From positions 4,216,001 to 4,280,000 of the forward strand of contig JAULSU010000002.1 of NCBI GenBank assembly GCA_030512335.1: a DNA stretch of 64,000 bases, read 5' to 3'. The translations under genes and the position numbers were made by a program. Source of the DNA: Immersiella caudata. Lineage: Eukaryota; Ascomycota; Sordariomycetes; Sordariales; Lasiosphaeriaceae. Below are positions 1 to 10,496 of the stretch, one piece after another; within the stretch, counting starts at the first letter, position 1; every line of letters begins with the position of its first letter. The notes below the pieces were generated by a model. The model saw only the letters and a list, made by a program, of their open reading frames with translations, had not been told where the DNA came from and searched no databases.

Positions 1-361
1 AAGCATGTCCTCACGGTGTCTTCGTGAGCTTGACCCCTGGCGACCCAAGCTTGTGGTCGGGTGTGATCTTTGTTCGCAAAGGTTCGCGCACCAAATCCCT
101 TCTCAGCCTCTTCATGTTCTTGCGCACCGCTCCACTCACTTACAGCCGACCCCGGCCGCGCTCCGTTCCATCCCGGCTCACTTCAGTCGCTCAGCACCTT
201 GTTCTCACTCCCTCGCGTGTACCAGCAAAGAACCTCACTGCTAACCAACGGCAAAACGTAACGGAAATACAGGCCCCTACGCCACAGCCGTCCTGCGCTT
301 TTACATCTCCTTCCCGGACACCTTCCCATCCCTACCACCACTCGTCACCTTCTCAACTGAC
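1..361. other. Upstream region of the first gene, no gene seen
   Basis: Short overlapping reading frames here show no recognisable protein and no convincing splice pattern. The stretch is pyrimidine-rich just before the ATG at 362, as in many fungal 5' leaders, so it is best read as the promoter and 5' UTR of the next gene. A gene running in from the left edge cannot be excluded. Confidence 0.4.
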
Positions 362-1169
362 ATGTTCCACCCCCTCATCACGCCGCTCACCACCTACATG
401 TACACGACCGACATTCAAGACGGCGGGACCGTAAGCGCCACTGACGAGGAGCGTTTGCCCCCCGGCGGTTTCAGCCTGCGTCACGGCTTTCCAGACTGGT
501 TTGGCCGTGCCACACGGCGCAGTAGACAGGTGAGTTCCCAGTCACAGCAGCAGACGCAAACGCCGCTCAGCACGCCCCCTCGGCCGGGCGCCGGGAGCGC
601 CAGCGTAGCGGGCAGCACGCCTGGCTCGGTGGCGTCTTCGGCGGCAAGTGAGGCGCTGGCCACTCATGCGAGGCGGAAGGATGTCTCAACGTTTGAGGTG
701 CTGAGGTACATCCGGAGCACCTTTGATGACGAGGACGTGCTTGACTCGGTTCCGCTCGAGGCGGCTGGCAACCCGGGTGCGTGGCATGCGTGGAAGGCGC
801 GCCAGAGACAGGCAGCACCCCCGGGGGAAGGGGCTGGGCCAGGTGTCGGTGCTGGCAAAGCGCTGCCTCCTGAGCCGGGCGCTAAAGGAGGAGGAGGAGG
901 AGGAGGAGGTACGGCGAGGAAGCCGGGCGAGTGGAGCTGGGAGGGCGTGTGGGAGGAGAGGGTCAAGAGGGGGATTGCGGCTAGTCTGTCCGAGGGGGTG
1001 CTGTACGGGAACGCCGGAGCGGCGGACGAGGTGGTAAGATTAGCTTTGTTTACTGTTGCTTACATGGGCAGGATGCTGACTTGAACAGATCAATTTTCTC
1101 AGCATGGACGAGGCCGAAGTTGACGGGGCAAAGAAGAATTTATTCCGCACCCTCGGGACAGCAGAATGA
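362..1169 (+). CDS. Conserved-looking fungal protein of unknown function, 250 aa
   Basis: I do not recognise this protein. Exon 1 is 362-1033 and exon 2 is 1089-1169. The intron begins GTAAGA and ends TTGAACAG, and removing it extends the frame into a C-terminal segment reading INFLSMDEAEVDGAKKNLF before TGA. The N-terminal 50 residues (MFHPLITPLTTYMYTTD, then PPGGFSLRHGFPDWFG) look ordered. Residues 55-100 are Ser/Gln/Pro-rich. A helical block around FEVLRYIRSTFDDEDVLDSV is followed by a Gly/Pro linker with a poly-Gly run, then a Trp-rich block (GEWSWEGVWEERVKRGIA). Ordered blocks at both ends joined by linkers suggest a real adaptor-like protein. No signal peptide or membrane span is visible. 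Without the intron the frame would end after a hydrophobic run, which looks artefactual. Confidence 0.62.
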
Positions 1170-1626
1170 GAAGGCGAAGGGTCGCGCGCGAAAAGAATAT
1201 CCTGCGTGAATAGTTGCTTCCCTCCATGACTTGGCGATGTAGATAGTCGCTTTCCATGAAGCGCAAGTGATCTATTGACAGGACAGTAGCACAGGGTTGC
1301 TCCTTCCTCAACATCGTGGATCTGGCCAGCAGAACCGTGAACCCGACATCCATATCCCAGACTGGGTTTTCCCCACAATAGCCGAACAGCATTGTAAAAG
1401 TCCGATATTCCCTGTGCTCAATCTAGAAACTGTTTCTTGGCCGTTGCTAGCTCCGGTTTTTTAGCTTCAGTCGGCCTCGCACGCCGCGAGTCAGAACGCC
1501 GGTTGCTGTTTACGGCGCACAGGGAGCTCGAGTGAACTAATAACTGCCTTCAGGACGGTGGTACTGGTGTTATTTTCATGGACGGGGGCCGAGGGGGGCC
1601 AGACCGAGTTGCACGCAGCAAACACG

Positions 1627-3953
1627 ATGTCCATGTCCAACCAAACGCTCCGCTCCCGCGACGGCCGCACACAGACCGACGTGCCCCCACCGCTTCATAT
1701 CATCAAGCGCCCTGACAGCCGATGGAGCCAAAAGTCGCACTCGTCTCGACGGTACAGCAGCGAGAGTGCCTGCTCTGATACCAGCGGTAGGAGTGCGCCT
1801 GAGCCGCCTGGTGGAGATATCCCCCTGAGCGTGCCCAAGAGGAGAGGCAACAAGAGCGCTGTGTCAACGCCGCGACCTATTCCTGCAGCAATAACAAGAC
1901 AGAGGAGGTCGACTTCGATTACTGATCCGCTGGACACGGAAGGTGGGACGGTTGTGCAGCAGCAGCAGCAGCAGCCTAGCGAGCAGGATGTGTCCCTCTC
2001 GCTGCCGCAGAGGAGGCCTGTGGGGGTTTCGGACCAGAGCAGCATCGACAGAAGAGCCCAGCTCGTTCCGGAGCAGTATGTCAAAGCCCAGGGATATGCA
2101 CGGCTCGACTATTCTCGATTACGCAATTCCAAAAGTATGCTTCACTTGACAGCTTCTCCCTACCAGTCTTATACGAGTATATCGGAAGAACCCATAGCTC
2201 CGTCAGATTCATATTCTTCCTGCGACTCCCTTCCCGACCGCTCGGTCTCTCGCCCGCGGATATTGGTGCCGCAGGTTGTGGTCACGCCTGAGACAAAGGT
2301 CCTGGATGACGGAGTCAATGACCTCTGGGCGGCGGTTCAGCTGTCGGCGCAGGTGTGCTGGGTTGATAGCACGTACCGTGCGCCAGGTGATTGGGATAGC
2401 CGAAGATCGCAGCCAGGTATGTTCTACTTTCTGGTCCATAACGGTTGTATCTATCTGATCACCCCATAAGATGACTTCCAACATGGATGCTTGTACGACG
2501 TTTCCGTTGAAGTATTGCCCACGGCGAACAGCAGGATTGTGGAAGTTCTCGACGGTAAGGGGTCGTGTGCCAAGTACGTTCAGAGGGGTTGTCCATGTTT
2601 TAGTTGAACTCATCTAACGTAAAGGGGCAAAGAACTACACTATACCCAGGCTCACGCTTACTCATCATGGCACACATTCAGCTGTCTAGCCCTGCCGTGT
2701 TCGGCTGCCGCGCCCGGGGCCATGTGAGACAGAGCTCTGATGACCTTATCCAAGACCTGGAACATGCCCTTGGAACTACCACGACTGAGTATCTGCACAT
2801 TCGCATCACTTATCGCCATTCTGGATTTCCATATCAAGCCCCGGTTCTAAGTCCCACGCCTGGAGAACAGGAGGTATCCGCAACATCGAACACTGATATC
2901 ATGAGCATTGAGACAAAAATGGAGACCACAGCTCGTGCTGCCATCAAGCGATACAATTCGGCATCCCCATGGTCGATACGCCCTGCGCAGCTTCATAACC
3001 CACCTTTGTTCGAAATAATAGCTGCGCATTGGGGTTCTGCCAGTGCCCGGGAGGTTATGCACAGGATTAACTCCCGCGCCCAACCCCTTCCACCCTTGCC
3101 TCGGAATCCGCCCCCGTCGAGCAACAGCCTACAGTCTCCAACCCTCACCATAGTAGAGAGAATAAGCGAGGAAACTGTCAGACCGCCCGTACCTCTTCCC
3201 GCTCCTCCACCAGCGCGAGCCGCACCGCCCATACCAAAACGGCAAACCAGTCTTCACCGAACATCTATCCCGCAGTACGATGGTATCCCCCCTCCTCGAG
3301 GCCAGGAAACACCAAACACGCCCGCTTCCGCCATCGAGGATTACGACTGCGAAACTGACCCAGCACGAAAGATCTGGACCCAGATGCGGCGCACATCTAT
3401 CGGTGTTGGCGACAGCGGCGCAAGACCAAGTTACCACGTAAGCCGTATCAAGAAAGTCTCGTCCTCAGCGACCATGATACCGCAGCCCACACCCTCAAGT
3501 GTTCAGAGAGAAGTTGCCGTGGCAGTGAGACGGCTTCCTCAAGACGAAGAAGCCACAGAGCCAGTTACGCCATTACGGAAGTTTGGGAGCGTTGCGACAA
3601 TGCGTGGGAGAGGTGGCAGAGTGGATGTAGGAGAAGTCAACAGTACTAATCAAGCGGCGCGGATGCTGAGAGGCGCAACCTCCATGGCTAATTTGAGAGG
3701 AGACGAAACTGGGGATAGCAAAGTAAGGCGAATGGCGGGCGCCGGCCTGGGCACGAGCGGTGTGGGTGGAGTTGGGCCGGCGGGGATTGCCGTTGGGATG
3801 GGAACGGGAGCAGGCGCTCGGCTGATGGGGGTTGCAGAAGGAGGACCAAACTCGAGGTACTATGGGATGGGTAATAACGGGGCCAAGGGAGGAAAGAAAG
3901 ACAAGGATGTCGGAAACGGGAAATGGGGGTGGTCTGGATGGTGGCAGTCATGA
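1627..3953 (+). CDS. Large Ser/Pro-rich protein of unknown function, 725 aa, three exons
   Basis: Function not recognised. Exons are 1627-2416, 2471-2554 and 2650-3953. Both introns interrupt codons after the first base. The 84-nt middle exon (starting DDFQHGCLYDVSVEVL) joins two reading frames that would each look orphaned. The start is ATG 1627, the first ATG of the open frame. Residues 1-220 are Ser/Arg/Gln-rich and probably disordered, with a Gln run. Residues 235-330 carry a beta-rich pattern (RILVPQVVVTPETKVLDDG, LWAAVQLSAQV, SRLLIMAHIQL) that looks like a folded domain cut by both introns. The C-terminal half is Pro-rich, ending in a Gly/Ala-rich stretch and a basic WGWSGWWQS terminus. 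No transmembrane segment or catalytic motif is seen. An upstream exon cannot be excluded. Confidence 0.6.
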
Positions 3954-4075
3954 TTAGGAGGTATAGGGTTCAAGGGGTTTGTTCACAGGACTGGCGGGAA
4001 GATACCCGCATAACGATGCATGGAAGCTGAATGTATCGACGTCGGCAACATGAGAAAAATGTTAGCTTCTTTCCT

Positions 4076-5553
4076 TCATTTCTTCTGCTCAGCTGGCTTC
4101 CGTATCGGACTCCCATCATCGTCAAACTCAGCCCACTGAAAGTACGTACAAGACTCCTTGCCCGGGACGTTGCCAGCGTGACACATCCAAAAATACCTCC
4201 CCCAGTTTCTCTTCTTCTTCTGCACGACACGTAGTACACAAGGAACGTCGCAGCCGCACCTTGGCGTGTACTTTGGGTGAAACTCTTCCCGATAATCACG
4301 ATATGTGATGTTGATGCGCCGGTTCCCAGCGATGGGGTGCGGATCAATGGCGGTGGCGGGGGCTATACTGTGTTTCCACTCCTCTTGCATCCCAGCATGC
4401 ATGATGAGAAGGGAATTGTGAGGGAGGTGGATGGCGAGTTGGCCTTCGGCGTCGGGGTCGTCGGCTGCGTCGTCTTTGGGAAGAACTCGACGGACGCGGA
4501 ACTCCCTGGATACCCCGAGAGAGAGGGAGCCAATCACGGCGCGGGGGCCGAGGTACTGTGGTAAATATTCGTCAGCGATTTTTCAGGAAGGTAGTTCGTA
4601 GGCAACGGAGAGTCCCAGGCGCGGTCATGTCACGCCCAAGACATCCAACAAAGCCATGAATCACCACATCAGGAGCCATACGGGGGAAAGGGGGGACCCA
4701 CGGTTAGTTGGTCGGAGTGCCAACCAACGCTTTCTTGGGGGCCATTGTAGCAGTTTACGAAGGCGGCGTTGGGGGACCATTGGCAAGGGGATTGGTATTT
4801 GACTTTTTGGCCGCTGTGGTGGGTGAGGATGCGCTTCTCGATTTCGAGGTTGACGGCGTCACGAACGCGATCTTTGACTTTGTCTAGCTGGGGCGTAATT
4901 TTGCGGACGTCCTGTGTGGGTCAGCGATGTGTTCTTGTCAGGGAAATGGGATGAGGTACTGTTAGCCTTGCTCCGTTGTAGACGTATTCATGCTTTTGCT
5001 GGTCCAGTTCGTCATAGGTTCCAACGTAGAAGCTGGAGGTATGTGGACTGGAGATAACGTTGTCGAAGAGCTTGAAGGTGATCTTTTCGAACGTCTTGGA
5101 TTCCTCCAGGAGCTCTAAGAGCAGACTGTTTGCGTCTTCGGGAGGGAGGAAGTTGTGGATGGTACTGCATGGGGTGTGCTCGCTTATGTCCTGCGGATCG
5201 AACAAGTGCATTGTTGCGCCCTTCTTCGACAAGAGTTTGGGTTTCTTGCTGGGCCCGGACTCTTGGCTGGCTGAGGCGGGAGTAAAAGCGTAAGAGCGTA
5301 GTGATGTCTGAGCGACCACACCGGATTTCTTGGGTGACTGCGACTGTCGAAGGGACTGCGACGTCGCCTTGACTGAGCCATCATGCGCTAAGAGAAAATC
5401 AAGAAGGGTTTCCTGGTCGAAAGACGGATGAAGCGATGAAAGCATCGCCAGTTTGACATCGGTCGACTCTTCAATATCCACATCTTCTGGGCCGTCGTCG
5501 TCTCGCACCTCGGGAGTGGACTTCCTCTTCTTTCGGGTCACAAATGCCTCCAT
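4076..5553 (-). CDS. AlkB-like Fe(II)/2-oxoglutarate dioxygenase with CUE and GRF zinc-finger domains
   Basis: Predicted nucleic-acid dealkylase of the ALKBH2/3 class, which oxidatively removes methyl groups from N-alkylated bases. Exons on the minus strand are 5553-4960, 4911-4702 and 4555-4076, giving 427 aa. Residues about 33-75 form a CUE-like ubiquitin-binding helix bundle (KLAMLSSLHPSFDQETLLDF). The dioxygenase core shows the HxD iron motif in WHSDQLT (H263, D265), the distal His in EEWKHSI (H330) and the 2-oxoglutarate Arg region in RRINITYR. After residue 367 a GRF zinc finger follows (CGCDVPC, then NWGRYFWMC and ESCTYFQW). An N-terminal KKRK cluster suggests nuclear localisation. It is divergent from PEX7. 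Family membership is clear; the exact substrate (DNA or RNA) is inference. Confidence 0.88.
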
Positions 5554-6077
5554 TTTTCAGCCGTGGTAAAACATATGCCTTGTTATCGCTAAAATTCCAG
5601 AAGGCATTGCAGACGAACCGCGAAACAATCGGCTGAAAGTTGAAGACCTTGATGAGGCTCCATGGCACGGGGGGGGGGCAAAATTGGTTGGCCTTTTTGT
5701 CCCAGCTTCAGTGCACTAACACCTTGTTTCAGGGGGGTTATAGGGGAACGTTAGGGTATCGTCGCCGGACAAAAATGCCAAACAATTCTGTCAGCCACGC
5801 GCATGCGGGGATCAGCTGCAAACGCGTTTGTCGTTGAAAGGGCGAGGGGGTGTGGGGCAATGCACGCTGAAACCGCGCCGTCAGGTGACCGCAAGTGGCC
5901 CATGACCTCAGCGGCGCGGGGTAGCTTTCAGCGGGCACCGAAGCAGGTAGCATTGGGGGGAAGGGGATGCAGAATAGGTAACAACCGAGGCACATTCAAG
6001 ACTCGAAACACCAACCTCAAACCACCCAAATGTTGCTAGGTAGTTGCGTGGCCAACATTTGACACCTATAGCTGGTG
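5554..6077. promoter_or_regulatory. Divergent promoter between the AlkB-like gene and PEX7
   Basis: A 524-bp intergenic segment separates two start codons that point away from each other, so it must carry both promoters. Short open frames here have no recognisable product. No clear TATA box was identified. Confidence 0.5.
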
Positions 6078-7196
6078 ATGGCGTCTATGCTGGAATTCCG
6101 CACGCCGGGGTTCAATCCGTATTCAGTCAAGTATTCACCGTACTACGACTCCCGGCTCGCCGTCGCGGCATCTGCCAACTACGGCATTGTAGGCAATGGC
6201 CGCCTCTACTGCCTGGGTCTCAGCGCTCAAGGCGTGCAGCTCGAAAAAGCCTTCGACACCAACGATGCTCTCTACGACCTGGCCTGGTCCGAATGCAACG
6301 AGAACCAGCTCGTCGTTGCCACTGGCGACGGTTCCATCAAGCTCTTCGACCTCGCCGTCGACCAGTTTCCCGTCATGAACTGGCACGAGCACAAGCGCGA
6401 AGCCTTTTCAGTATCCTGGAACCCCATAAGCAAGGATACCTTCATCTCTTCTTCGTGGGATGGCACCGTCAAGCTCTGGACGCCCACCCGCAATGTCTCC
6501 ATGGCTACCCTCCCCGTCGGCTGCTGCACCTACAGCACCAGCTTTGCGCCGACCAACCCCGCCCTTGTCTCCGCCGTCTCCTCCGACTCCCACCTCCGCA
6601 TCTACGACATGCGCACCCCCGTCTCCGCAAAATACCACCTCACCGTCACCATCCCCGTCCACGCGCCCCCATCCGGCGCCGTCCTCCCCCGCCTCCGCTC
6701 CCCCATACCAGGCGGCCCGCCCGGCCAAACCTACGCCGGCGCCATCCCCTCCGAAGTCCTCACTCACGACTGGAACAAATACGCCGAAACCGTCATCGCA
6801 ACCGCCGGCGTCGACCGAACTATCCGTACTTTTGACATTCGCAATCCCGCCGGCGGCCCTGCCTCCGTGATGATGGGCCACGAGTACGCCGTACGGCGCG
6901 TGGCCTGGTCCCCTCACGCGCGCGACATCCTCGTAAGTGCCAGCTACGACATGACGGTGCGTGTGTGGACGGACGGTTCAACGATGCCTCCGCCTGTTCC
7001 TCCCGCGCCGGGGCCGGTGCATAACCCCGCGGAGAACACCGTGCGGCCGGGGGTGCAGCTGGGGTTGATGAACCGGCACACGGAGTTTGCCACAGGTGTG
7101 GATTGGTGTCTTTTCGGTAGCGGCGGGTGGGTGGCTTCGGTAGGGTGGGACGAGAGGGTGTTGCTGTGGGATGCGCACACGTTACTGCGCGGGTGA
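6078..7196 (+). CDS. PEX7: Peroxin-7, PTS2 import receptor (WD40)
   Basis: Cytosolic receptor that binds PTS2-bearing enzymes and delivers them to peroxisomes with its co-receptor. The single uninterrupted frame gives 372 aa from ATG 6078. A second in-frame ATG at 6087 (MLEFRTPGFNPYSVKYSP) matches the usual PEX7 beginning and may be the true start. WD40 blades are visible along the length: LYDLAWSECN with IKLFDL, FSVSWNP with VKLWTP, a Ser/Asp-rich blade ending LRIYDM, IRTFDIRNP, VRRVAWSPHARDILVSASYD with VRVW, and VDWCLFGSGG with VLLWD. A proline-rich loop around residues 190-225 between blades is common in fungal orthologues. The length suits the family. No intron was seen. Confidence 0.93.
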   Translation: MASMLEFRTPGFNPYSVKYSPYYDSRLAVAASANYGIVGNGRLYCLGLSAQGVQLEKAFDTNDALYDLAWSECNENQLVVATGDGSIKLFDLAVDQFPVMNWHEHKREAFSVSWNPISKDTFISSSWDGTVKLWTPTRNVSMATLPVGCCTYSTSFAPTNPALVSAVSSDSHLRIYDMRTPVSAKYHLTVTIPVHAPPSGAVLPRLRSPIPGGPPGQTYAGAIPSEVLTHDWNKYAETVIATAGVDRTIRTFDIRNPAGGPASVMMGHEYAVRRVAWSPHARDILVSASYDMTVRVWTDGSTMPPPVPPAPGPVHNPAENTVRPGVQLGLMNRHTEFATGVDWCLFGSGGWVASVGWDERVLLWDAHTLLRG

Positions 7197-7837
7197 TGAT
7201 GATTGTGTTGAGTCCGTTTTGTACAACAGTAATACCCAGCCACGACGAGAGGGGGAGGGGACTCCTCGGTGTATTTGGCTTCGAAGCTCATCAACAGATT
7301 CTACTCTAGGATATTTCAAAAAGTGCATGGCAGATAGATAGTGACGTAGCGCGTTCATAGAATTGGCGTTCCGGTAATGAGACAGATGTGGTGCAGAGCT
7401 TCAAAATAGACGATTAGGTTGCGAACTTCTCGTTTTCGAGACTTGCATGGGACAAAGCATCTAAGCCGGTATGATTCAAGGCAACATGGTAATTGCACAC
7501 ATTAGTAAACTTGATTCGTGATTGAAATAAGTACACTGTAAAATCTACATAAAACACAGAAATAAACAATCTAGAGGAGCCCGTTGGTCAGTAGCGGAGA
7601 TTTGCTGTATATCCGTTCGCTAGCGCCCCTGATGACATAACCAAGAACTGTAAGAGACATGTACCTTCTCCCCCCCTTTTTCCCTCCTATTATCTATAAC
7701 ATGCCAAATGCCAGGTCCCCAACGCCTGACGACCCGAGATGATTGCGGGAAAGAAAAGGGGCCACCCAGAACGCCAAGAATAATGCTACAGCTATTCACA
7801 CACAAGCATAGACCCTCCGCGGAGACATCACCATGCT
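7197..7837. other. Convergent 3' region of PEX7 and MSS116
   Basis: This 641-bp AT-richer stretch lies between two stop codons facing each other. It contains AATAAA-like sequences (for example near 7560) that fit polyadenylation signals. No gene is supported. Confidence 0.5.
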
Positions 7838-9868
7838 TTAGAAGCTGGACTCGAAATTATCGCGGCCACGGCTTCCGCCTCCGTACCCACCACGGCTGCC
7901 GCCACGGCTACCGCCTCCGTACCCACGGTTGCCACCGCGGTCTCCGCCTCCGTACCCACCGCGGCCTCCGAAGCGGTCACCATCTCTAGCTCCGCCTCCG
8001 AGAAGGTCACCGAAACTGTCACCACCACGGCTGAAGCTGCCACGGCTACCAACACCACGGCCGTGGCCCGAAGGTGCTCTGTGGACATCTCCAACACGGA
8101 GGCCCCGCGCCTTGATATTGCGAGCTGTGGACGCAGAGACTGTAGGGACTTCATCCAAGCCCCAGGCATGAAGAGCTTGCTCGTTGAGTCCGTCGACGAT
8201 GTCCTGGCCATGGACTCCCTTCAGAGCGTTTCCGATCATGGAGCGGTAGCATTCCTGAGGAATGTGGCTTGGCAACCGACTGACAGCACCCTTAATCTTT
8301 TCGAATTGCTCCGGCAGGTCCTTACCTGTTGTGGGATTGACCGTAGAGCAGACCAAATCTGTGCTTCGCTGAATAGGAAGGCCTGGAAGCCGCTTTCTGG
8401 CAACGGAAACCTCGGCATCAGAGACAAGTAACCAGCCCTGGCCAGTCTTGCCAGCCCTTCCGGTACGGCCGAGACGATGTATATAAATGTCCCTCTCACC
8501 AGGGAGATGGACCTGAATAACGTGGGTGACGTTCGGGAAATCCAGCCCTCTGGCTGTCACGTCGGTGGAAATCAGGACGGCAGAATCTGAGCGTCTGAAC
8601 ATTTCAGCATTCCTGGTCCTCTGAGCCTGGGAAAGCTGCGAGTGAATGTCAATGACACGGGGAAGAGACTTGTCGCTGTATGAAAGACGCTCGAACATGG
8701 CGTGGGCGAAGACCACGGAATTTGTGGTGGGCAAGAAAACGATTGCCTTGAAGGGATCGGCCTGGGGGTCAGCCGCCGCCTTGGCAGTTTCGCGCTCGAT
8801 GAGCTCGAGAAGGGTCGGGTACAGATTCGCCATGCTCCTGCAAGGAGCGATGAATTGGGGCACCTTTTCATGGGTCTGCACCTCATCTTCCTTGATAGTC
8901 TGGACAAACTCAAAGTTTTGCGGGTTGATGTAGGTCCTGGCCAGTCCAATGACGTTCTTGGGAATGGTCGCCGAAAAGAGCAGCGTCTGGCGGGGTATCT
9001 CGTTCCGATTCGGCAGGTAGGTGAGAATGTCCTGGAGCTCCCGGTCGAAGCCGACGTCCAGCATCCTGTCAGCCTCGTCTAGTACCAAAGCCTCGAGATT
9101 TGGCGCGGCGATGCGGGTGCTCGGATCGGAGAGGAGGTCGTGCAACCGGCCGGGAGTGCCGACCAGCAGATGGCAACCTTGCCTCTGGGTCTGTCGCAGC
9201 ATCTGCTGTTTCTGAGTGCCCCCCACAGCGGCTTGGACGACAATGCCCGTACGCCGGACGAGCTTCTGCGCCTCCACGGCAATCTGCTCTGCCAGCTCAC
9301 GGGTGGGGGAGATGATGATGGCACGAATATCGTCGCACCTTGGACGCATGCGTTGCGGATAGGCCAGATCAGGTTGCTTGAGAAGGATTCTCTGGAGGAC
9401 CGGTACGAGGAAGGCTAGGGTTTTTCCTGTTCCTGTCTTCGCCTGCGCGACGCTAGGACGGTGTTAGCGGCTCGCCAGCAGTCGCATTTTCCCCCTTAGA
9501 ACTTACAGATCTTTACCATCAAGCCCAGCGTTGATGGTCGCCGATTGGACATCGGTCATGTTCTCATAGCGCATACCCTCGGTGATTGATCGCACAATGG
9601 CATCATTGACGCCCAGAGAGCCCAAATCGGCAAACTTGGTGATGGGTGCGTGTGATGTGGCACCAGCATCGGGAGCGGCGGCCTCGCTGGAGTAGAAGCG
9701 AAGGAGTGAGCTCCCAAGGGGTCGGCATGATGCTGCGAGGGCTCTGGGGGTAGAGGCGACAGCAGAGGGGGCTGACAGGATAGGTCTGGAGACAACCTGC
9801 ACACGGCTGGCAGTCTGGAGAGCGACGCGGGCGAAACGCGCCTGGCGCATTACGCTGGTCTTCATCAT
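7838..9868 (-). CDS. MSS116: Mitochondrial DEAD-box RNA helicase, MSS116 type
   Basis: ATP-dependent RNA chaperone for group I/II intron splicing and mitochondrial RNA handling, by family knowledge. Exons are 9868-9507 and 9452-7838, 658 aa. The start has a good context (GCCACCATGATG) and the first 50 residues are Arg/Ser/Ala-rich without acidic residues, typical of a mitochondrial presequence. The Q motif region (FADLGSLGVNDAIV) precedes motif I AKTGTGKT (residues 125-132), which is completed only after splicing. Others are DEAD (246-249), SAT (281-283), ARGLDFP and HRLGRTGRAG (446-455). Residues about 585-658 form an RGG/YGGG-repeat tail typical of RNA-annealing helicases. All helicase motifs are intact. 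Distinguishing MSS116 from another organellar DEAD-box paralogue rests on N-terminal character and overall similarity. Confidence 0.86.
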
Positions 9869-10496
9869 GGTGGCGGGTTGTGTAATGTCCGTCGATCAAC
9901 GAGGCCGATAATTTTCCTGCCGTTGATTTGTGTAAAAGAGTGATTAAGGCAGGAGGCGATCGTCGCTGACAAAACTCTGCTCGCGGCCTCGACAAGATGT
10001 CTAGAAAGATGCAGGATAGGATGGGAACGAGATGGGCGTGGGCGAGCCAGAAAATTTCCAGCTCAGCCCAGAGTCTTATCTTATCGGATTCTTGGCGACA
10101 ATGAGTGGGGCACATCGCGTTTTCGCGACTCCTACAGGGTCGAATAAGGACCGGGGACAGCAACTCCAATTGGAATCTCGAGTGGAACTGCACCAATGCC
10201 AAGGCCGACGGCTCGAGCAAACAACATCAAGGTCCGGCCCGAGTGCCACGAGCTGCCAATCCAAAGTTCGAAACTTTTTTTGCGTCGACCCAAACCCAAC
10301 CAGTTCTATATTTCACAAGTCCCAACTCCCGTCCCCCGCTCATCAATGAATGACACAAGCCAACTGCTCAGCACGGGAGTAAAGCCACCGCCCGGATCCA
10401 CAGGTGTGTAAGGCCCAAGCCAGTCCCCCTTTTTATATACTCCTAATTCCATCATTTCTATATCCATCAACACCATGTCTCATAAAACCCTAGCCG
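9869..10496. promoter_or_regulatory. Promoter region upstream of MSS116
   Basis: A 628-bp spacer between two same-strand genes. It should hold the 3' UTR of the gene at 10497-11596 and the promoter and leader of MSS116. Short frames here have no recognisable product. Confidence 0.4.

Noticed and set aside
24..434. Small forward frames before the first gene
   Set aside because: Overlapping frames with Ser/Pro/Thr-rich translations and no conserved features; best explained as leader sequence.
6044..6917. Alternative frames of up to 263 codons overlapping PEX7 on both strands
   Set aside because: PEX7 is unambiguous in its frame; the others are Pro/Arg/His- or Gly/Asp-rich shadows caused by high third-position GC.
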